A stretch of DNA of 64,000 bases. Source: JAHJQZ01 sp963676075 (lineage in GTDB: Bacteria; Pseudomonadota; Alphaproteobacteria; Rhizobiales; Devosiaceae). The translations under genes and the position numbers were made by a program. Numbering within the stretch: the first letter of the stretch is position 1; each line of letters opens with the position of its first letter. This document shows positions 16,831 to 25,723 of this stretch, one piece after another. The stretch spans positions 1 through 64,000 of the forward strand of contig CAXXNZ010000014.1 in assembly GCA_963676075.2 (NCBI GenBank). The letters are read 5' to 3'. The notes under the pieces were generated by a model. The model was not told the DNA's origin. It did not search any database and worked only from the letters and a program-made list of their open reading frames with translations.

Positions 16831-16883
16831 CAATCACGCACAAACCAAACCGAACCACCGCCAGCCACCTGGCGGTTTTTTTT
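16760..16883 (+). promoter_or_regulatory. Transcription attenuator of the DAHP synthase gene
   Basis: Four mutually exclusive segments are visible. Segment 1, CCGCCA (16760-16765), lies in the leader codons before the aromatic run. Segment 2, CTGGCGG (16801-16807), lies after it. Segment 3, CCGCCAG (16858-16864), can pair with 2 (antiterminator) or with segment 4, CTGGCGG (16869-16875), forming a terminator with a CCAC loop and eight Ts (16876-16883). Segment 2 is identical to 4 and can also pair with 1. A ribosome stalled on the aromatic codons would cover 1, free 2 to hold 3, and let transcription continue. Confidence 0.85.
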
Positions 16884-16927
16884 GTGCCGCCGGCTGGGTC
16901 CCAAGCTTCATCAGGGGGAACCTACCG

Positions 16928-18022
16928 ATGCCGTCCGATACCGACGATCTTCGCATTACCGAACTGAGCGAACTCATCGCGCCCGAGCGCGTGATGCGCG
17001 AATTCCCGCGCAGCGAGGCCGCCACGCGCACCGTCATTTCAAGTCGCGCCGCCATTCATGACATCATCCACGGCCACGACGACCGGCTGATCGCCATTGT
17101 CGGCCCCTGCTCGATCCATGATCCGAAAGCCGCGCTGGACTATGCCGCCCGCCTCGTTGCCCTGCGCGACAAGCTCGGCAACGAACTCGAAATCGTCATG
17201 CGCGTCTATTTCGAAAAGCCCCGCACCACGGTCGGTTGGAAGGGGTTGATCAACGATCCCGATCTCGACGGCTCGTTCGACATCAACAACGGCTTGCGCC
17301 TCGCCCGCCAGCTGCTTGGCGAGATCAATACCCTCGGCCTGCCCGCCGCCGTCGAATTCCTCGACATGACGACACCGCAGTATTTCGCCGATCTGGTCGC
17401 CTGGGGCGCCATTGGCGCGCGCACCACCGAAAGCCAGGTGCACCGTGAGCTGGCGTCGGGCCTGTCCTCACCCGTCGGGTTCAAGAACGGCACCTCGGGC
17501 AATGTCCGCATCGCTATCGACGCGGTGAAATCATCGGCGCATCCGCATCGTTTCCTCGCCGTCACAAAGTCCGGCGTCTCCGGCATCGCCGCCACCACCG
17601 GCAACCCGGATTGCCATGTCATCCTCAGGGGCGGCGCCACGACCAATTACGATGCCGAAAGCGTCGCCCATGCCTGTGCCCTCTTGAAAAAAGCTGGCGA
17701 GCGCGAGGTGGTGATGATCGATGCCAGCCATGCCAATTCGAAAAAGGATCACAACAACCAGCCGCTGGTCCTGGCCGATGTCGGCGCTCAAATCGCCAAT
17801 GGCGAGACCCGCATCATCGGCATCATGGCTGAAAGCAATCTCGTTGCCGGCCGCCAGGACCTGGTGCCAGGCGTCGAACTGACCTACGGCCAGTCCGTCA
17901 CCGACGCCTGCGTTGATTGGGAAACAACGGTCGACATGCTCGAAGACCTCGCAGCAGCGATTTCGGCACGCCGGGCGCGTGGCGGTGCGGTTGAGCGGGA
18001 ACTGGCGGGGGTTGGGCAGTAG
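16928..18022 (+). CDS. aroG: 3-deoxy-7-phosphoheptulonate synthase, class I
   Basis: The product has 364 residues and is the AroF/AroG/AroH type (type I alpha). It condenses phosphoenolpyruvate with erythrose 4-phosphate, the first shikimate-pathway step. Signatures are IVGPCSIHDP (about 59-68), YFEKPRTTVGWKGLINDPDL, the substrate and metal region GFKNGTSGNV, and IDASHANSKKDH. Bacterial type I alpha enzymes are usually feedback inhibited by one aromatic amino acid; which one cannot be read here. The attenuator and leader peptide directly upstream imply that expression rises when aromatic aminoacyl-tRNAs are short. The symbol marks the class, not the inhibitor specificity. Confidence 0.88.
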   Translation: MPSDTDDLRITELSELIAPERVMREFPRSEAATRTVISSRAAIHDIIHGHDDRLIAIVGPCSIHDPKAALDYAARLVALRDKLGNELEIVMRVYFEKPRTTVGWKGLINDPDLDGSFDINNGLRLARQLLGEINTLGLPAAVEFLDMTTPQYFADLVAWGAIGARTTESQVHRELASGLSSPVGFKNGTSGNVRIAIDAVKSSAHPHRFLAVTKSGVSGIAATTGNPDCHVILRGGATTNYDAESVAHACALLKKAGEREVVMIDASHANSKKDHNNQPLVLADVGAQIANGETRIIGIMAESNLVAGRQDLVPGVELTYGQSVTDACVDWETTVDMLEDLAAAISARRARGGAVERELAGVGQ

Positions 18023-18178
18023 TCCTTTCCCGCCGTCATTGCCAGGACGCCGGCAAGCCGGGGCAATCGTTGCCCCGGTAACCGCGCCTTCACCATTTGG
18101 GCAAGCCTACGCACAAGCACGCGTTCTTCATTCACCGCTTCGGGTCTATCCTCTGGTCAACCGTCAGGAGGCCCGATC

Positions 18179-18442
18179 ATGAAGTTCGTATTAGCCTTCG
18201 TCGTTGTGCTGGCGTCGACCGCCGCATCCGCTGCCGCCGGCACTTCACCGTTGTTCCCGCTTGCAAGAGCGCCCACATCCGCGCCGATAAGTGTGGCGCA
18301 GTCCTGGTCGTGCAGTCCGCGCAAGACCTGTGGTCGCATCAATTCGTGTGAGGAAGCGGTGTGGTACCACCGCAATTGCTCATGGGGAGGTCGCCTCGAT
18401 GGCGATAAAGACGGCGTGCCCTGCGAGAGCCTGTGCCGATAA
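18179..18442 (+). CDS. Secreted excalibur-domain protein
   Basis: The product has 87 residues: a Sec signal peptide (about 1-20) and a C-terminal excalibur motif with CSPRKTCGRINSCEEA, then GGRLDGDKDGVPCESLC. The DxDxDG-like DGDKDG loop is the proposed Ca2+ site, and five or six Cys may pair in the periplasm. The domain often accompanies secreted nucleases, but here it stands alone. AGGAGG lies about 11 bases before the ATG. Confidence 0.78.
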   Translation: MKFVLAFVVVLASTAASAAAGTSPLFPLARAPTSAPISVAQSWSCSPRKTCGRINSCEEAVWYHRNCSWGGRLDGDKDGVPCESLCR

Positions 18443-18485
18443 GCGCCGCCCACGGACAGCTCCGCGGGCGACGCGATAGCGCGTT

Positions 18486-19544
18486 CTAGTCGAAGGTCAG
18501 ATTTTCCGAGAAGAACGGCAGGACGAAATCCTGGAACCGATAGCCCAGTTCGCTGGTGTGATCGCCGGCGAACACGAGGAAATCGTGCTCGACCCCGTAT
18601 GACGACAGCACGTCACTAAAGGCCTCAGCCCCGGGCAAGGCGCCATCGGCATCGCCGACATCGATCTGGATCGCGGTATATCTGCTCAGATTGTCGATAT
18701 ACTGGTCGACCATCGGCATCGGCCTGTTGGCGTTCCACTTCGCCACCACATCGGCGTTATATTCGCCATCGCGATAGGGCATGTCCGCATAAAGCGGCGG
18801 ATTGTTTGGGTTGGGAGACCATGCCGACGCCTTGGCCAATTCGGCCAGCGCGAAGAACGGCAGATCCACCGCCTCTTCCGGGCTCTTGAGAGCATCGATC
18901 GCCGCCAGGTCTTCGGCACTCAATGGCGCCGGCCCCTTGGCGCTGCCGCCGCCGATGCTCATCAGATAGAGCGCGCCGAAAACGTCGGGATGCTTCATGC
19001 CGATGCGCTGCGCGCCATACCCGCCCATCGAATGGCCGACAAGACCACGGCTTTCGCGCGCAGGGATCGTCCGGTAATTGGCATCGATATAGGCGACCAC
19101 GTCTTCCGCGACATAGAGTTCGAAATTACCCGTCGTCCGCGACGAGGAATACATCGAGCCGTTGTAGATGTTCTTTGATGTGGGCAGGACGACGATCATG
19201 TCCTTGGCGCCCTTGGCAAAGGCACCTTCGACCGTCTGCGGCGCGTGGATTTCGACCATCCACTGCTTGGCGGTGATGCCATAGCCGTGCAGTGCGTAAA
19301 CCACCGGATAATGGCGGTCAGGCTCGCTGGCATAGCTCGGCGGCAGGATCACCATGACCTGCCGTTCGGCGCTTTCGCCCATCAGATTGCCCTCGATCGC
19401 CGGCGAATGGACCGTGATTTCTTCCACGGTCACCGGCAGAGCGCCCTCGACAGGGTCGGGCAATTTGGTGTTGGCCTGTGCAAAGGCCGGTTGCGCGGCA
19501 AGAAGTGCCAGTGCACCGGCCACAAAAAGCGGAGCTATCCGCAT
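18486..19544 (-). CDS. Secreted alpha/beta-hydrolase, esterase D-like (copy 1)
   Basis: The product has 352 residues with a Sec signal peptide (to about residue 22, PAFAQA). The mature part is a PF00756-type esterase: PVVYALHGY oxyanion region, GLVGHSMGGYGA nucleophile elbow with Ser, and a terminal His in FAGDHTSELGYRFQDF. It probably cleaves a small ester or acyl-thioester in the periplasm. The next gene upstream on the same strand is a close paralogue, so the pair is a tandem duplication. AGGAGG precedes the ATG at 19544. Confidence 0.78.
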   Translation of the reverse strand: MRIAPLFVAGALALLAAQPAFAQANTKLPDPVEGALPVTVEEITVHSPAIEGNLMGESAERQVMVILPPSYASEPDRHYPVVYALHGYGITAKQWMVEIHAPQTVEGAFAKGAKDMIVVLPTSKNIYNGSMYSSSRTTGNFELYVAEDVVAYIDANYRTIPARESRGLVGHSMGGYGAQRIGMKHPDVFGALYLMSIGGGSAKGPAPLSAEDLAAIDALKSPEEAVDLPFFALAELAKASAWSPNPNNPPLYADMPYRDGEYNADVVAKWNANRPMPMVDQYIDNLSRYTAIQIDVGDADGALPGAEAFSDVLSSYGVEHDFLVFAGDHTSELGYRFQDFVLPFFSENLTFD

Positions 19545-19707
19545 TGCGTCCTCCTAGAGTTTCATCGTGCTGGCGTTTGGGTCTGATTTTCCAGCACGCA
19601 TTGAAATGACTGGCGCAAGCCCAGAGATCTTCGCCTTGCGCCGGTATGCTGATGTGCATACGGGATCCGGCCGCGTCTGGCCGAACCCCTGGAACTGGAT
19701 CCCGCCG

Positions 19708-20772
19708 CTACTCGAACGTCAGATGGGTCGAGAAGAACGGCAGAACGTGGTCCTGGAACCGGAACGCCACGTTGCTGGTATGCGTGCCAGGAAAGACCTC
19801 GAAGGTGTGATCCAGGCCATAGCTCGAGAACATCGCATCGAGTTCGCGCATGCCCTCCAGACCGCCGTCCTCGTCACCGACCTCGATCTGGATGGCGGTG
19901 TAGCGTTCGAGCTCGCCGATATACTGGTCGCCGAACACCAGCGGGGCGTTGGCCGTCCATTTCGCCACAACGGCTTCGTTGATATTGCCGTCCTTGTCGT
20001 AGGGCAGATCGAGATAGAGCGGCGGCTTTTGCGGATTGGGCGAATAGGCCGCGGCCTTGGCCAGCGTCGCCAGATAGGGGAATATCCCGAGATCAGCGGC
20101 CTCGGCCGGGCTCTTCAGGGCTTCGAGCTTGGCAACGTCCTCGGGGCTCAGCTCGATAACGCTGGTCACGCCACCGCCGCCGCCGCTCATGATGTAGAGC
20201 GAGCCGAAGACGTCGGCATGCTTCATGCCGATGCGGGTGGCGCCGTAGCCGCCCATAGAGTGACCCACAAGGCCCCGGCTCTCGCGGGCCGGAATCGTGC
20301 GGTAGTTGGCGTCGATGTACTGAACCAGGTCCTCGGCGATGAAGTTCTCGAAATCGCCGGTCGTCTTCGAACTGGCATAGAGCGAACCGAAATAGGCGTT
20401 CTTGGACGTCGGCAAGACGACGATCATCTCCTTGGCGCCCTTGGCGAAAGCGCCTTCGATGGTCTGGGGCGCGTGGATCTCGAGCATCCACTGGTCGGCG
20501 CTGATGGAATAGCCATGCAGGGCATAGACCACCGGATAGCGCCGGTCCGGCTCCGTGTCGTAACTCGGAGGCAGAGCCACGAAAACGTCACGGTCGGCGC
20601 TTTCGCCCATCAGATTGCCTTCGATGGCCGCCGAATGAACCTTGGTCTGTTGCACTGTGACGGGCAGCGCGCCCGGCACCGGATCGGGAAGATTGGTCTC
20701 TGCCTGCGCAAACACCGATTGAGCCGCCAGCAGGGCAAACCCGCCGGCCAGCAAGAGCGGATGAAACCGCAT
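19708..20772 (-). CDS. Secreted alpha/beta-hydrolase, esterase D-like (copy 2)
   Basis: The product has 354 residues, clearly paralogous to copy 1 along its whole length (shared DPV-GALPVTV, GNLMGESA, HAPQT-EGAFAKGAK and YIDANYRTIPARESRG). It keeps GHSMGG and a terminal His in FPGTHTSN. Differences cluster after a Gly-rich SGGGGGV insert, near the active-site rim, so substrate range may differ. It starts at the ATG at 20772 with an AAGGAGG-type site; the longer frame to 20916 lacks signal-peptide logic. Copy 1 begins 163 bp downstream. Confidence 0.78.
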   Translation of the reverse strand: MRFHPLLLAGGFALLAAQSVFAQAETNLPDPVPGALPVTVQQTKVHSAAIEGNLMGESADRDVFVALPPSYDTEPDRRYPVVYALHGYSISADQWMLEIHAPQTIEGAFAKGAKEMIVVLPTSKNAYFGSLYASSKTTGDFENFIAEDLVQYIDANYRTIPARESRGLVGHSMGGYGATRIGMKHADVFGSLYIMSGGGGGVTSVIELSPEDVAKLEALKSPAEAADLGIFPYLATLAKAAAYSPNPQKPPLYLDLPYDKDGNINEAVVAKWTANAPLVFGDQYIGELERYTAIQIEVGDEDGGLEGMRELDAMFSSYGLDHTFEVFPGTHTSNVAFRFQDHVLPFFSTHLTFE

Positions 20773-21089
20773 TGTCTCCTCCTTTTTTGTGCTGACATTT
20801 TCATCTGAAATGTCATTATGTATCAGGCTATTTGGTTCATTCCGCGAGTCAATCGGGTTTTGACCCGCGAAAGCCGCAGTGTGAAGTGTGGTGACAACCC
20901 ACCCATTGCCCGGCATTGCGTTGATGTTGTTATCTCTTTTTCAAAAACCCTGGTGCCGCTCCATGGCGGGCGACGAACGACGGCGGTCCCGTTTTTGCAG
21001 CCGGCATAGTGTCGCATGCCGGCAAACTGGAAGATGCCGCTGCGCCCATTTTCCTTGACGCCGCGCCGCCCTTGCCGTTTTCTCCGGCC
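20773..21089. other. Divergent promoter region of esterase copy 2 and pgsA
   Basis: About 317 bases, AT-richer near 20780-20960. No gene is supported. Promoters for both flanking genes are expected, but I cannot fix -35 and -10 boxes with confidence. Confidence 0.4.
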
Positions 21090-21674
21090 ATGTCCGACGC
21101 ACCTTCGAAATCGCTGTCCCTGCCGAACCTGCTGACGGTTCTGAGGATCCTTGCCATTCCGGTGATCGTCATCCTCGTGCTGCCGCCGGGCGGCGGAATC
21201 CTGCGCTCTCTGGCGCTTGTCATCTACATCCTCGCCGCCATCACGGATTTCCTCGACGGCTTCCTGGCGCGGATGATGAATGAGACCTCGCCGCTCGGGC
21301 GCATGCTCGATCCGATCGCCGACAAGCTGCTGGTCGCGGCCCTGCTCATCGCCTTTGCCTTCGATCACACCTTTTCGCTGTTCGATCTCATCCCGGCGCT
21401 CGCCATCCTGTTGCGCGAGATCTTCGTCTCGGGCCTCAGGGAATTCATGGGCACCCAGAATGTCATCATGCCGGTGTCGATGCTGGCCAAGTACAAGACG
21501 ACGGTTCAGTTGATTGCCCTCGGCATCTGCATGGCCGAGCCGATGGCGCCGGAACTCCGGTTGATCTCTGATGCGGTGCTCTGGCTCGCCGCGGTGCTGA
21601 CGATCTGGACCGGCTGGAACTACTGGCAGGGCGCCTGGAAGACCATGACCACCCCATCGGAGCCGACACTTTGA
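21090..21674 (+). CDS. pgsA: CDP-diacylglycerol-glycerol-3-phosphate 3-phosphatidyltransferase
   Basis: The product has 194 residues and makes phosphatidylglycerophosphate, the committed step to phosphatidylglycerol and cardiolipin. The CDP-alcohol phosphotransferase motif is complete: DFLDGFLARMMNETSPLGRM followed by LDPIAD, with all the metal-binding Asp residues. The rest is membrane helices. The ATG at 21090 gives the usual short start ending in LPNLLTVLRI; a GTG at 21009 is in frame but adds an unlikely leader. It is the first gene of pgsA-moaD-moaE, with four-base overlap to moaD. Confidence 0.88.
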   Translation: MSDAPSKSLSLPNLLTVLRILAIPVIVILVLPPGGGILRSLALVIYILAAITDFLDGFLARMMNETSPLGRMLDPIADKLLVAALLIAFAFDHTFSLFDLIPALAILLREIFVSGLREFMGTQNVIMPVSMLAKYKTTVQLIALGICMAEPMAPELRLISDAVLWLAAVLTIWTGWNYWQGAWKTMTTPSEPTL

Positions 21675-21922
21675 AAATTCTCTATTTCGCCTGGCTGCGT
21701 GAGCGGCTGAACACGGGCAGCGAAGACGTGAGCCTGCCGCCCGAGGTTGCGACCATCGCCGATCTCATCGACTGGCTGGCGGCACGCGACGAAGCGGCAA
21801 GCCTCGCCTTCGAGGACCGCAAGACCATCCGCGCCGCCCTCGACGAGGAAATCGTGCCGCTCGATACTCCGCTCGGTGACGCGAAGACCGTGGCGCTGTT
21901 CCCCCCTATGACGGGTGGGTAA
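21671..21922 (+). CDS. moaD: Molybdopterin synthase sulfur carrier subunit
   Basis: The product has 83 residues with the ubiquitin-like fold of MoaD. It ends in PPMTGG; the terminal Gly-Gly is the site that is adenylated and thiocarboxylated to carry sulfur into precursor Z during molybdenum cofactor synthesis. It starts with TTG overlapping the pgsA stop by four bases and overlaps moaE by eight, so the three are translationally coupled. Confidence 0.88.
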   Translation: MKILYFAWLRERLNTGSEDVSLPPEVATIADLIDWLAARDEAASLAFEDRKTIRAALDEEIVPLDTPLGDAKTVALFPPMTGG

Positions 21923-22379
21923 TCTCTTGTTCGTCCGCCTGCAACAAGACCCGTTCGATCCCGGCGCCGAGACCAATGCCTTCCTGAAAGATCGGGAAGA
22001 GGCAGGGGCGTTCGTATCCTTTGTTGGCACGGTCCGTTCGACACCGGACAAGCCGATCGAGACCATGACGCTCGAACACTATCCGGCGCTGGCGCAAAAG
22101 CAGATCACCCGTTTCGCCAGCGAAGCCATGAGCCGCTTCGATCTCATCGACATCGGCGTCATCCACCGATTCGGCACCATGGTGCCGGGCGAGGTCATCG
22201 TCATCGTCATGGCGCTGTCCGCCCACCGGCAGGCCGCCTTCGATGGCGCCAGCTATGTCATGGACTGGCTCAAGACCGATGCGCCGTTCTGGAAGCGCGA
22301 GACCGGCCCCGGCGGCAACAACCAGTGGGTCGCGGCAAAGGATGAGGACGACACGGCCCGCGACAAGTGGAAGATCTGA
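21915..22379 (+). CDS. moaE: Molybdopterin synthase catalytic subunit
   Basis: The product has 154 residues. MoaE and two thiocarboxylated MoaD make molybdopterin. Family marks are GAFVSFVGTVRS, LEHYPALAQKQI, IDIGVIHRFGTMVPGE and SAHRQAAFDGASYVMDWLKTDAPFWKRE, the last including conserved active-site Lys residues. The start is GTG 21915, overlapping moaD; a TTG at 21927 is a possible alternative. Confidence 0.88.
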   Translation: MGNLLFVRLQQDPFDPGAETNAFLKDREEAGAFVSFVGTVRSTPDKPIETMTLEHYPALAQKQITRFASEAMSRFDLIDIGVIHRFGTMVPGEVIVIVMALSAHRQAAFDGASYVMDWLKTDAPFWKRETGPGGNNQWVAAKDEDDTARDKWKI

Positions 22380-22427
22380 CCGGCACCATCTGTTTTCCGC
22401 GAAAAGACAACACCTAGGACAAACGCC

Positions 22428-23171
22428 ATGCGCTTTGCCGTCATCTCCGACATTCACGGCAATCGCCTGGCCCTCGAGGCCGTGCTCAGGGACATCGACC
22501 GCAACAGCGTGACCGACATCGTCAATCTCGGCGACAGCCTGTCCGGACCGCTCGACCCGCGCGGCACCGCCGACCTTCTCGTCTCGCTCGGCCTGCCGAC
22601 AATCGCCGGCAATCACGACCGCGCTCTGGTCCAAGCCACCGCCGACACCGTCCCCCGTTTCGACCGCCTGGCCTTCGAGACGCTCAGCCCCGAGCATTTC
22701 GACTGGCTCCGCCGCCTGCCGCCGACGCGCCTTTTCAAGGACAAGGTGCTTCTGACCCATGGCACGCCGAAAAGCGATGTCGACGGCTGGATCGAGACTC
22801 TGGCCGACCAGGTACACCTGACCCTGCGCGACTATGACGGCATCGCCGCACGCGCCGATGGCGTCACGCAATCGCTGATGCTTTGCGGACACACCCACGA
22901 GCCGCGCAGCATCTGCCTGCGCGACGGCCGCCAGATCGTCAATCCGGGCAGCGTCGGCGCGCCGGGCTATGTCGCAGCGGCGCCGGTCCGCCGCGCCTGG
23001 CAGGTCGGCTCACCCCACGCCCGCTACGCCATCATCGCCGAAACCGATTTCGGCTGGGACGTCACCTTCCGCAACATCCCTTACGACAATGCGGCCATGG
23101 CCCGCCTTGCGGCTGACAATGGCGACACAATCCTCGCCGGCGCCATCGCCCATGGCTGGATCGACGACTAA
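22428..23171 (+). CDS. Metallophosphoesterase, YfcE/MJ0936-like
   Basis: The product has 247 residues. All calcineurin-type metal motifs are present: SDIHGN (7-12), NLGDSLSGP, AGNHDR, LLTHGTP and GHTHEP. It is a soluble phosphodiesterase, with likely small phosphodiester substrates; the natural one is unknown. The gene follows moaE by 48 bp, so it may be the last gene of the operon or have its own promoter. Confidence 0.82.
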   Translation: MRFAVISDIHGNRLALEAVLRDIDRNSVTDIVNLGDSLSGPLDPRGTADLLVSLGLPTIAGNHDRALVQATADTVPRFDRLAFETLSPEHFDWLRRLPPTRLFKDKVLLTHGTPKSDVDGWIETLADQVHLTLRDYDGIAARADGVTQSLMLCGHTHEPRSICLRDGRQIVNPGSVGAPGYVAAAPVRRAWQVGSPHARYAIIAETDFGWDVTFRNIPYDNAAMARLAADNGDTILAGAIAHGWIDD

Positions 23172-23293
23172 GGCATCGTTGCTGGACGCGCGAAACCAGC
23201 CCCAGCGGTAGCGCATAGGGGGCTGCCAAAGACGATGACGACAGGTCCAAGGGCAAGTGGCACTGGGATCGTGACCGGCGCGGAGCGATCCGT

Positions 23294-23725
23294 TCAGGCG
23301 TCGTCGTCCTGGAAATTGGCGAACATGACGACCTCACTCTCAAAGAGCCCGAGCGACCGATAGAACTGCCGTGCCTGATCATTGTTGGCTTCGGTCGCCA
23401 GCCAGACATCCTTGCAGCCTCGGGTTGCGCCAAGATCGAGCAATGCCTTCACCAGCCGGGTGGCGATTCCCCGCCGCTGGAAGGCCGGCGCCACGCCGAG
23501 ATTGTCGAGGTAGAGCTGATTGATGGTATCAGGCTGCCGGTGCACATAGCCGCGCACCTGCCCAACCACCAGCCCGTCATGGCGTGCAACGAACATCAAA
23601 TCGTCCTCGCAGGCGCAAAAGCGTCCGAGATGGTCCTTATCAATGGCGTAGTCGAACACATCGTCCGCGATGCGCGCCAGCATATCCGTCGTGTCGGCGG
23701 TGACTTGCACGATCTCGAGACCCAT
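23294..23725 (-). CDS. GNAT-family N-acetyltransferase
   Basis: The product has 143 residues. The acetyl-CoA motif is LDNLGVAPAFQRRGIATRLVKALL (R/QxxGxG/A type), and the C-terminal strand and helix NDQARQFYRSLGL complete the GNAT fold. The substrate is unknown. The ATG at 23725 starts one strand before the conserved core; the longer frame to 23773 is unlikely. It lies 73 bp downstream of the methyltransferase-like gene on the same strand and may share its transcript. Confidence 0.78.
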   Translation of the reverse strand: MGLEIVQVTADTTDMLARIADDVFDYAIDKDHLGRFCACEDDLMFVARHDGLVVGQVRGYVHRQPDTINQLYLDNLGVAPAFQRRGIATRLVKALLDLGATRGCKDVWLATEANNDQARQFYRSLGLFESEVVMFANFQDDDA

Positions 23726-23798
23726 CTGAAACTCCGTCCCACAGGAAAAGCGCCGCGGAGGTGCGGCGGGCAATTATCCTCAGCAGCTCAGCTAGCGG

Positions 23799-24707
23799 TC
23801 AATGCGGCCAAGGGTCATCGAAGGACAGGCTCCAGGTCTCGGAGTGGAACCAGCAGCGCGCGGGATCAGCCGGCGCGCGCCAGATCAGGCTCTTGACCTC
23901 GCCCAGCCTGCCACCGGCGAAGCCGCGTTCGAGGCGTGCGAGGTGCTCCGGGTCGGTCTCGCCTGCCCTGCCCGCTGCGAAAATGAAACTCGCCGGAAAC
24001 AGGAACCGCGCCGCAAACCCGCTCTGCTGTCGCGTCACGAGCAGCATGGCGCCCCGAGCGGTGTAACGGACGCCAGCCCGACTACTACCCGGCACGCCAA
24101 GAGGAAACACCAGACGCCCGCCCGGCGGCAGTCCGTCGATCCAGTTGTCCACCGGCGCGGCGACGGCGAAGCTGACATAGACGCCATCCGCCGGTTCCGT
24201 CGGGGCGTCGGCACCATCGCCGACCTCGACACTGACGTTGCCGCGGTCGGCAAGATTGGCGCGCGCCAACTCCCCGAGCCCCTTGTCGGCTTCAATCGCC
24301 AGCACATGCCCTGACGGCCCGACGAGTTCGGCCAGGATCGCCGTGTAGTAGCCAGTACCGGCACCGACGTGAACGATACGCGCGCCCGGTTCAGGCGCCA
24401 GCGCGTCGATCAGCTTGGCATGAAGGGACGGTTGGCCATTGTTGATGCCCTTGGCTTCATCGAGCGCAATCAGGACGTCGCGATAGACATGGTCGAGATC
24501 GCCGTCCGCAATCTCTGTCGCCGGCCTGCCGAAACCGTGCATCCGCCACGGCGGCGGCCCGAGAAATCGTTCCCGGGGCACCGTAGAAAAAGCCCGCAGC
24601 AACCCGGCATTGTCGGTGATGCCGTTGTGGTCGAGCAGATGGCGCGCATAGGCTCGCCGAAGCGCCGTAGCGTCGGGACGCGTCGCGTACCGCTCGCCGC
24701 CCGGCAC
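23799..24707 (-). CDS. Protein-L-isoaspartate methyltransferase-family protein
   Basis: The product has 302 residues. The N-terminal half matches the PCMT class (AFSTVPRERFLGPP, then the SAM motif VHVGAGTGYYTAILAELVG near 115). The C-terminal 120 residues are an extra domain absent from the E. coli repair enzyme, so the true substrate may differ from isoaspartyl protein. It starts with a GTG overlapping the last base of the ilvE stop codon, which points to coupled translation. Confidence 0.75.
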   Translation of the reverse strand: MPGGERYATRPDATALRRAYARHLLDHNGITDNAGLLRAFSTVPRERFLGPPPWRMHGFGRPATEIADGDLDHVYRDVLIALDEAKGINNGQPSLHAKLIDALAPEPGARIVHVGAGTGYYTAILAELVGPSGHVLAIEADKGLGELARANLADRGNVSVEVGDGADAPTEPADGVYVSFAVAAPVDNWIDGLPPGGRLVFPLGVPGSSRAGVRYTARGAMLLVTRQQSGFAARFLFPASFIFAAGRAGETDPEHLARLERGFAGGRLGEVKSLIWRAPADPARCWFHSETWSLSFDDPWPH

Positions 24708-25597
24708 TACTCGGCCGCTGCCGCCTTGGGCTGCACCGCGGCCATATAGGTATCGACCATGGTGTGGCAGGCCTCGCCCGGCGTGAAGCTATATTCACCG
24801 ATCTCGCGCACGGGAGTGACTTCGGCGGCGGTACCGGTCAGGAAGCACTCGTCGAAATCAGCCAGTTCCTCGGGCTTCATGTGGCGTTCGGTGACCGTGT
24901 AGCCATTGGCCCTGGCCAGTTCGATCACCGTCTGGCGGGTGATGCCATTGAGGAAGCAGTCCGGGGTCGGGGTGACGATGTCCTTGCCCTTAATGAAAAA
25001 GACATTGGCGCCCGTCGCCTCGGCGACATAACCGCGATAATCGAGCATCAGCGCGTCGGCATAGCCGGCATCGGTGGCGGCGTGTTTGCTGAGGGTGCAG
25101 ATCATGTAGAGCCCGGCGGCCTTGGCGGCGCTGGGAATGGTCTCGGGCGACGGCCGTTTCCATTTCGACCAGGTCAGGCGGATGCCCTTCAGGCGCTCCT
25201 CGCGGGAGAAATAGCTCGGCCATTCCCAAGTAGCGATGGCGACATGCACTTTGTTGCTACGGGCGGCGACGCCCATTTCCTCGGAGCCGCGCCAGGCGAC
25301 CGGACGCATATAGGCATCGACGAGATTGTTCTTGACCAGAACCTCGCGGCAGGCGGCGTCGATCTCGTCGGCGGAATAGCCGATCTCGAAATCGAGCATG
25401 GCGGCCGAGCGGATCAGACGCTCGGTGTGTTCGCGCAGCTTGAAGATCTCGCCGCCATAGGCGCGCTGGCCTTCGAAAACCGAACTCGCATAGTGCAACC
25501 CGTGTGTCAGCACATGCAGCTTGGCGTCCTGCCACGGCACCATCTCGCCATCGTACCAGATCCAGCCTTCGCGCTGGTCCATGGGCAAGCCTGCCAT
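24707..25597 (-). CDS. ilvE: Branched-chain amino acid aminotransferase
   Basis: The product has 296 residues of the class IV PLP aminotransferase fold. Recognisable segments are THGLHYASSVFEGQRAYGG, KWKRPSPETIPSAAKAAGLYM, the EATGANVFFIKG stretch after the PLP-lysine domain, and FDECFLTGTAAEVTPV. It transfers amino groups to the 2-oxo acids of Val, Leu and Ile in the cytosol. GGAGG lies at good spacing before the ATG at 25597. A MarR gene is divergent and a methyltransferase-like gene is coupled downstream. Confidence 0.88.
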   Translation of the reverse strand: MAGLPMDQREGWIWYDGEMVPWQDAKLHVLTHGLHYASSVFEGQRAYGGEIFKLREHTERLIRSAAMLDFEIGYSADEIDAACREVLVKNNLVDAYMRPVAWRGSEEMGVAARSNKVHVAIATWEWPSYFSREERLKGIRLTWSKWKRPSPETIPSAAKAAGLYMICTLSKHAATDAGYADALMLDYRGYVAEATGANVFFIKGKDIVTPTPDCFLNGITRQTVIELARANGYTVTERHMKPEELADFDECFLTGTAAEVTPVREIGEYSFTPGEACHTMVDTYMAAVQPKAAAAE

Positions 25598-25723
25598 TTT
25601 TTCCTCCGTAAGGTGTTTTTGGCCGATCATCCCATCAGCAAAACCATACTGGCCCGGTCAAGTGCCATTGGCAAATCCGGACGGCTTTGCGATAAGACCA
25701 TCGAGAGATTTCGGTGGGGCGAA

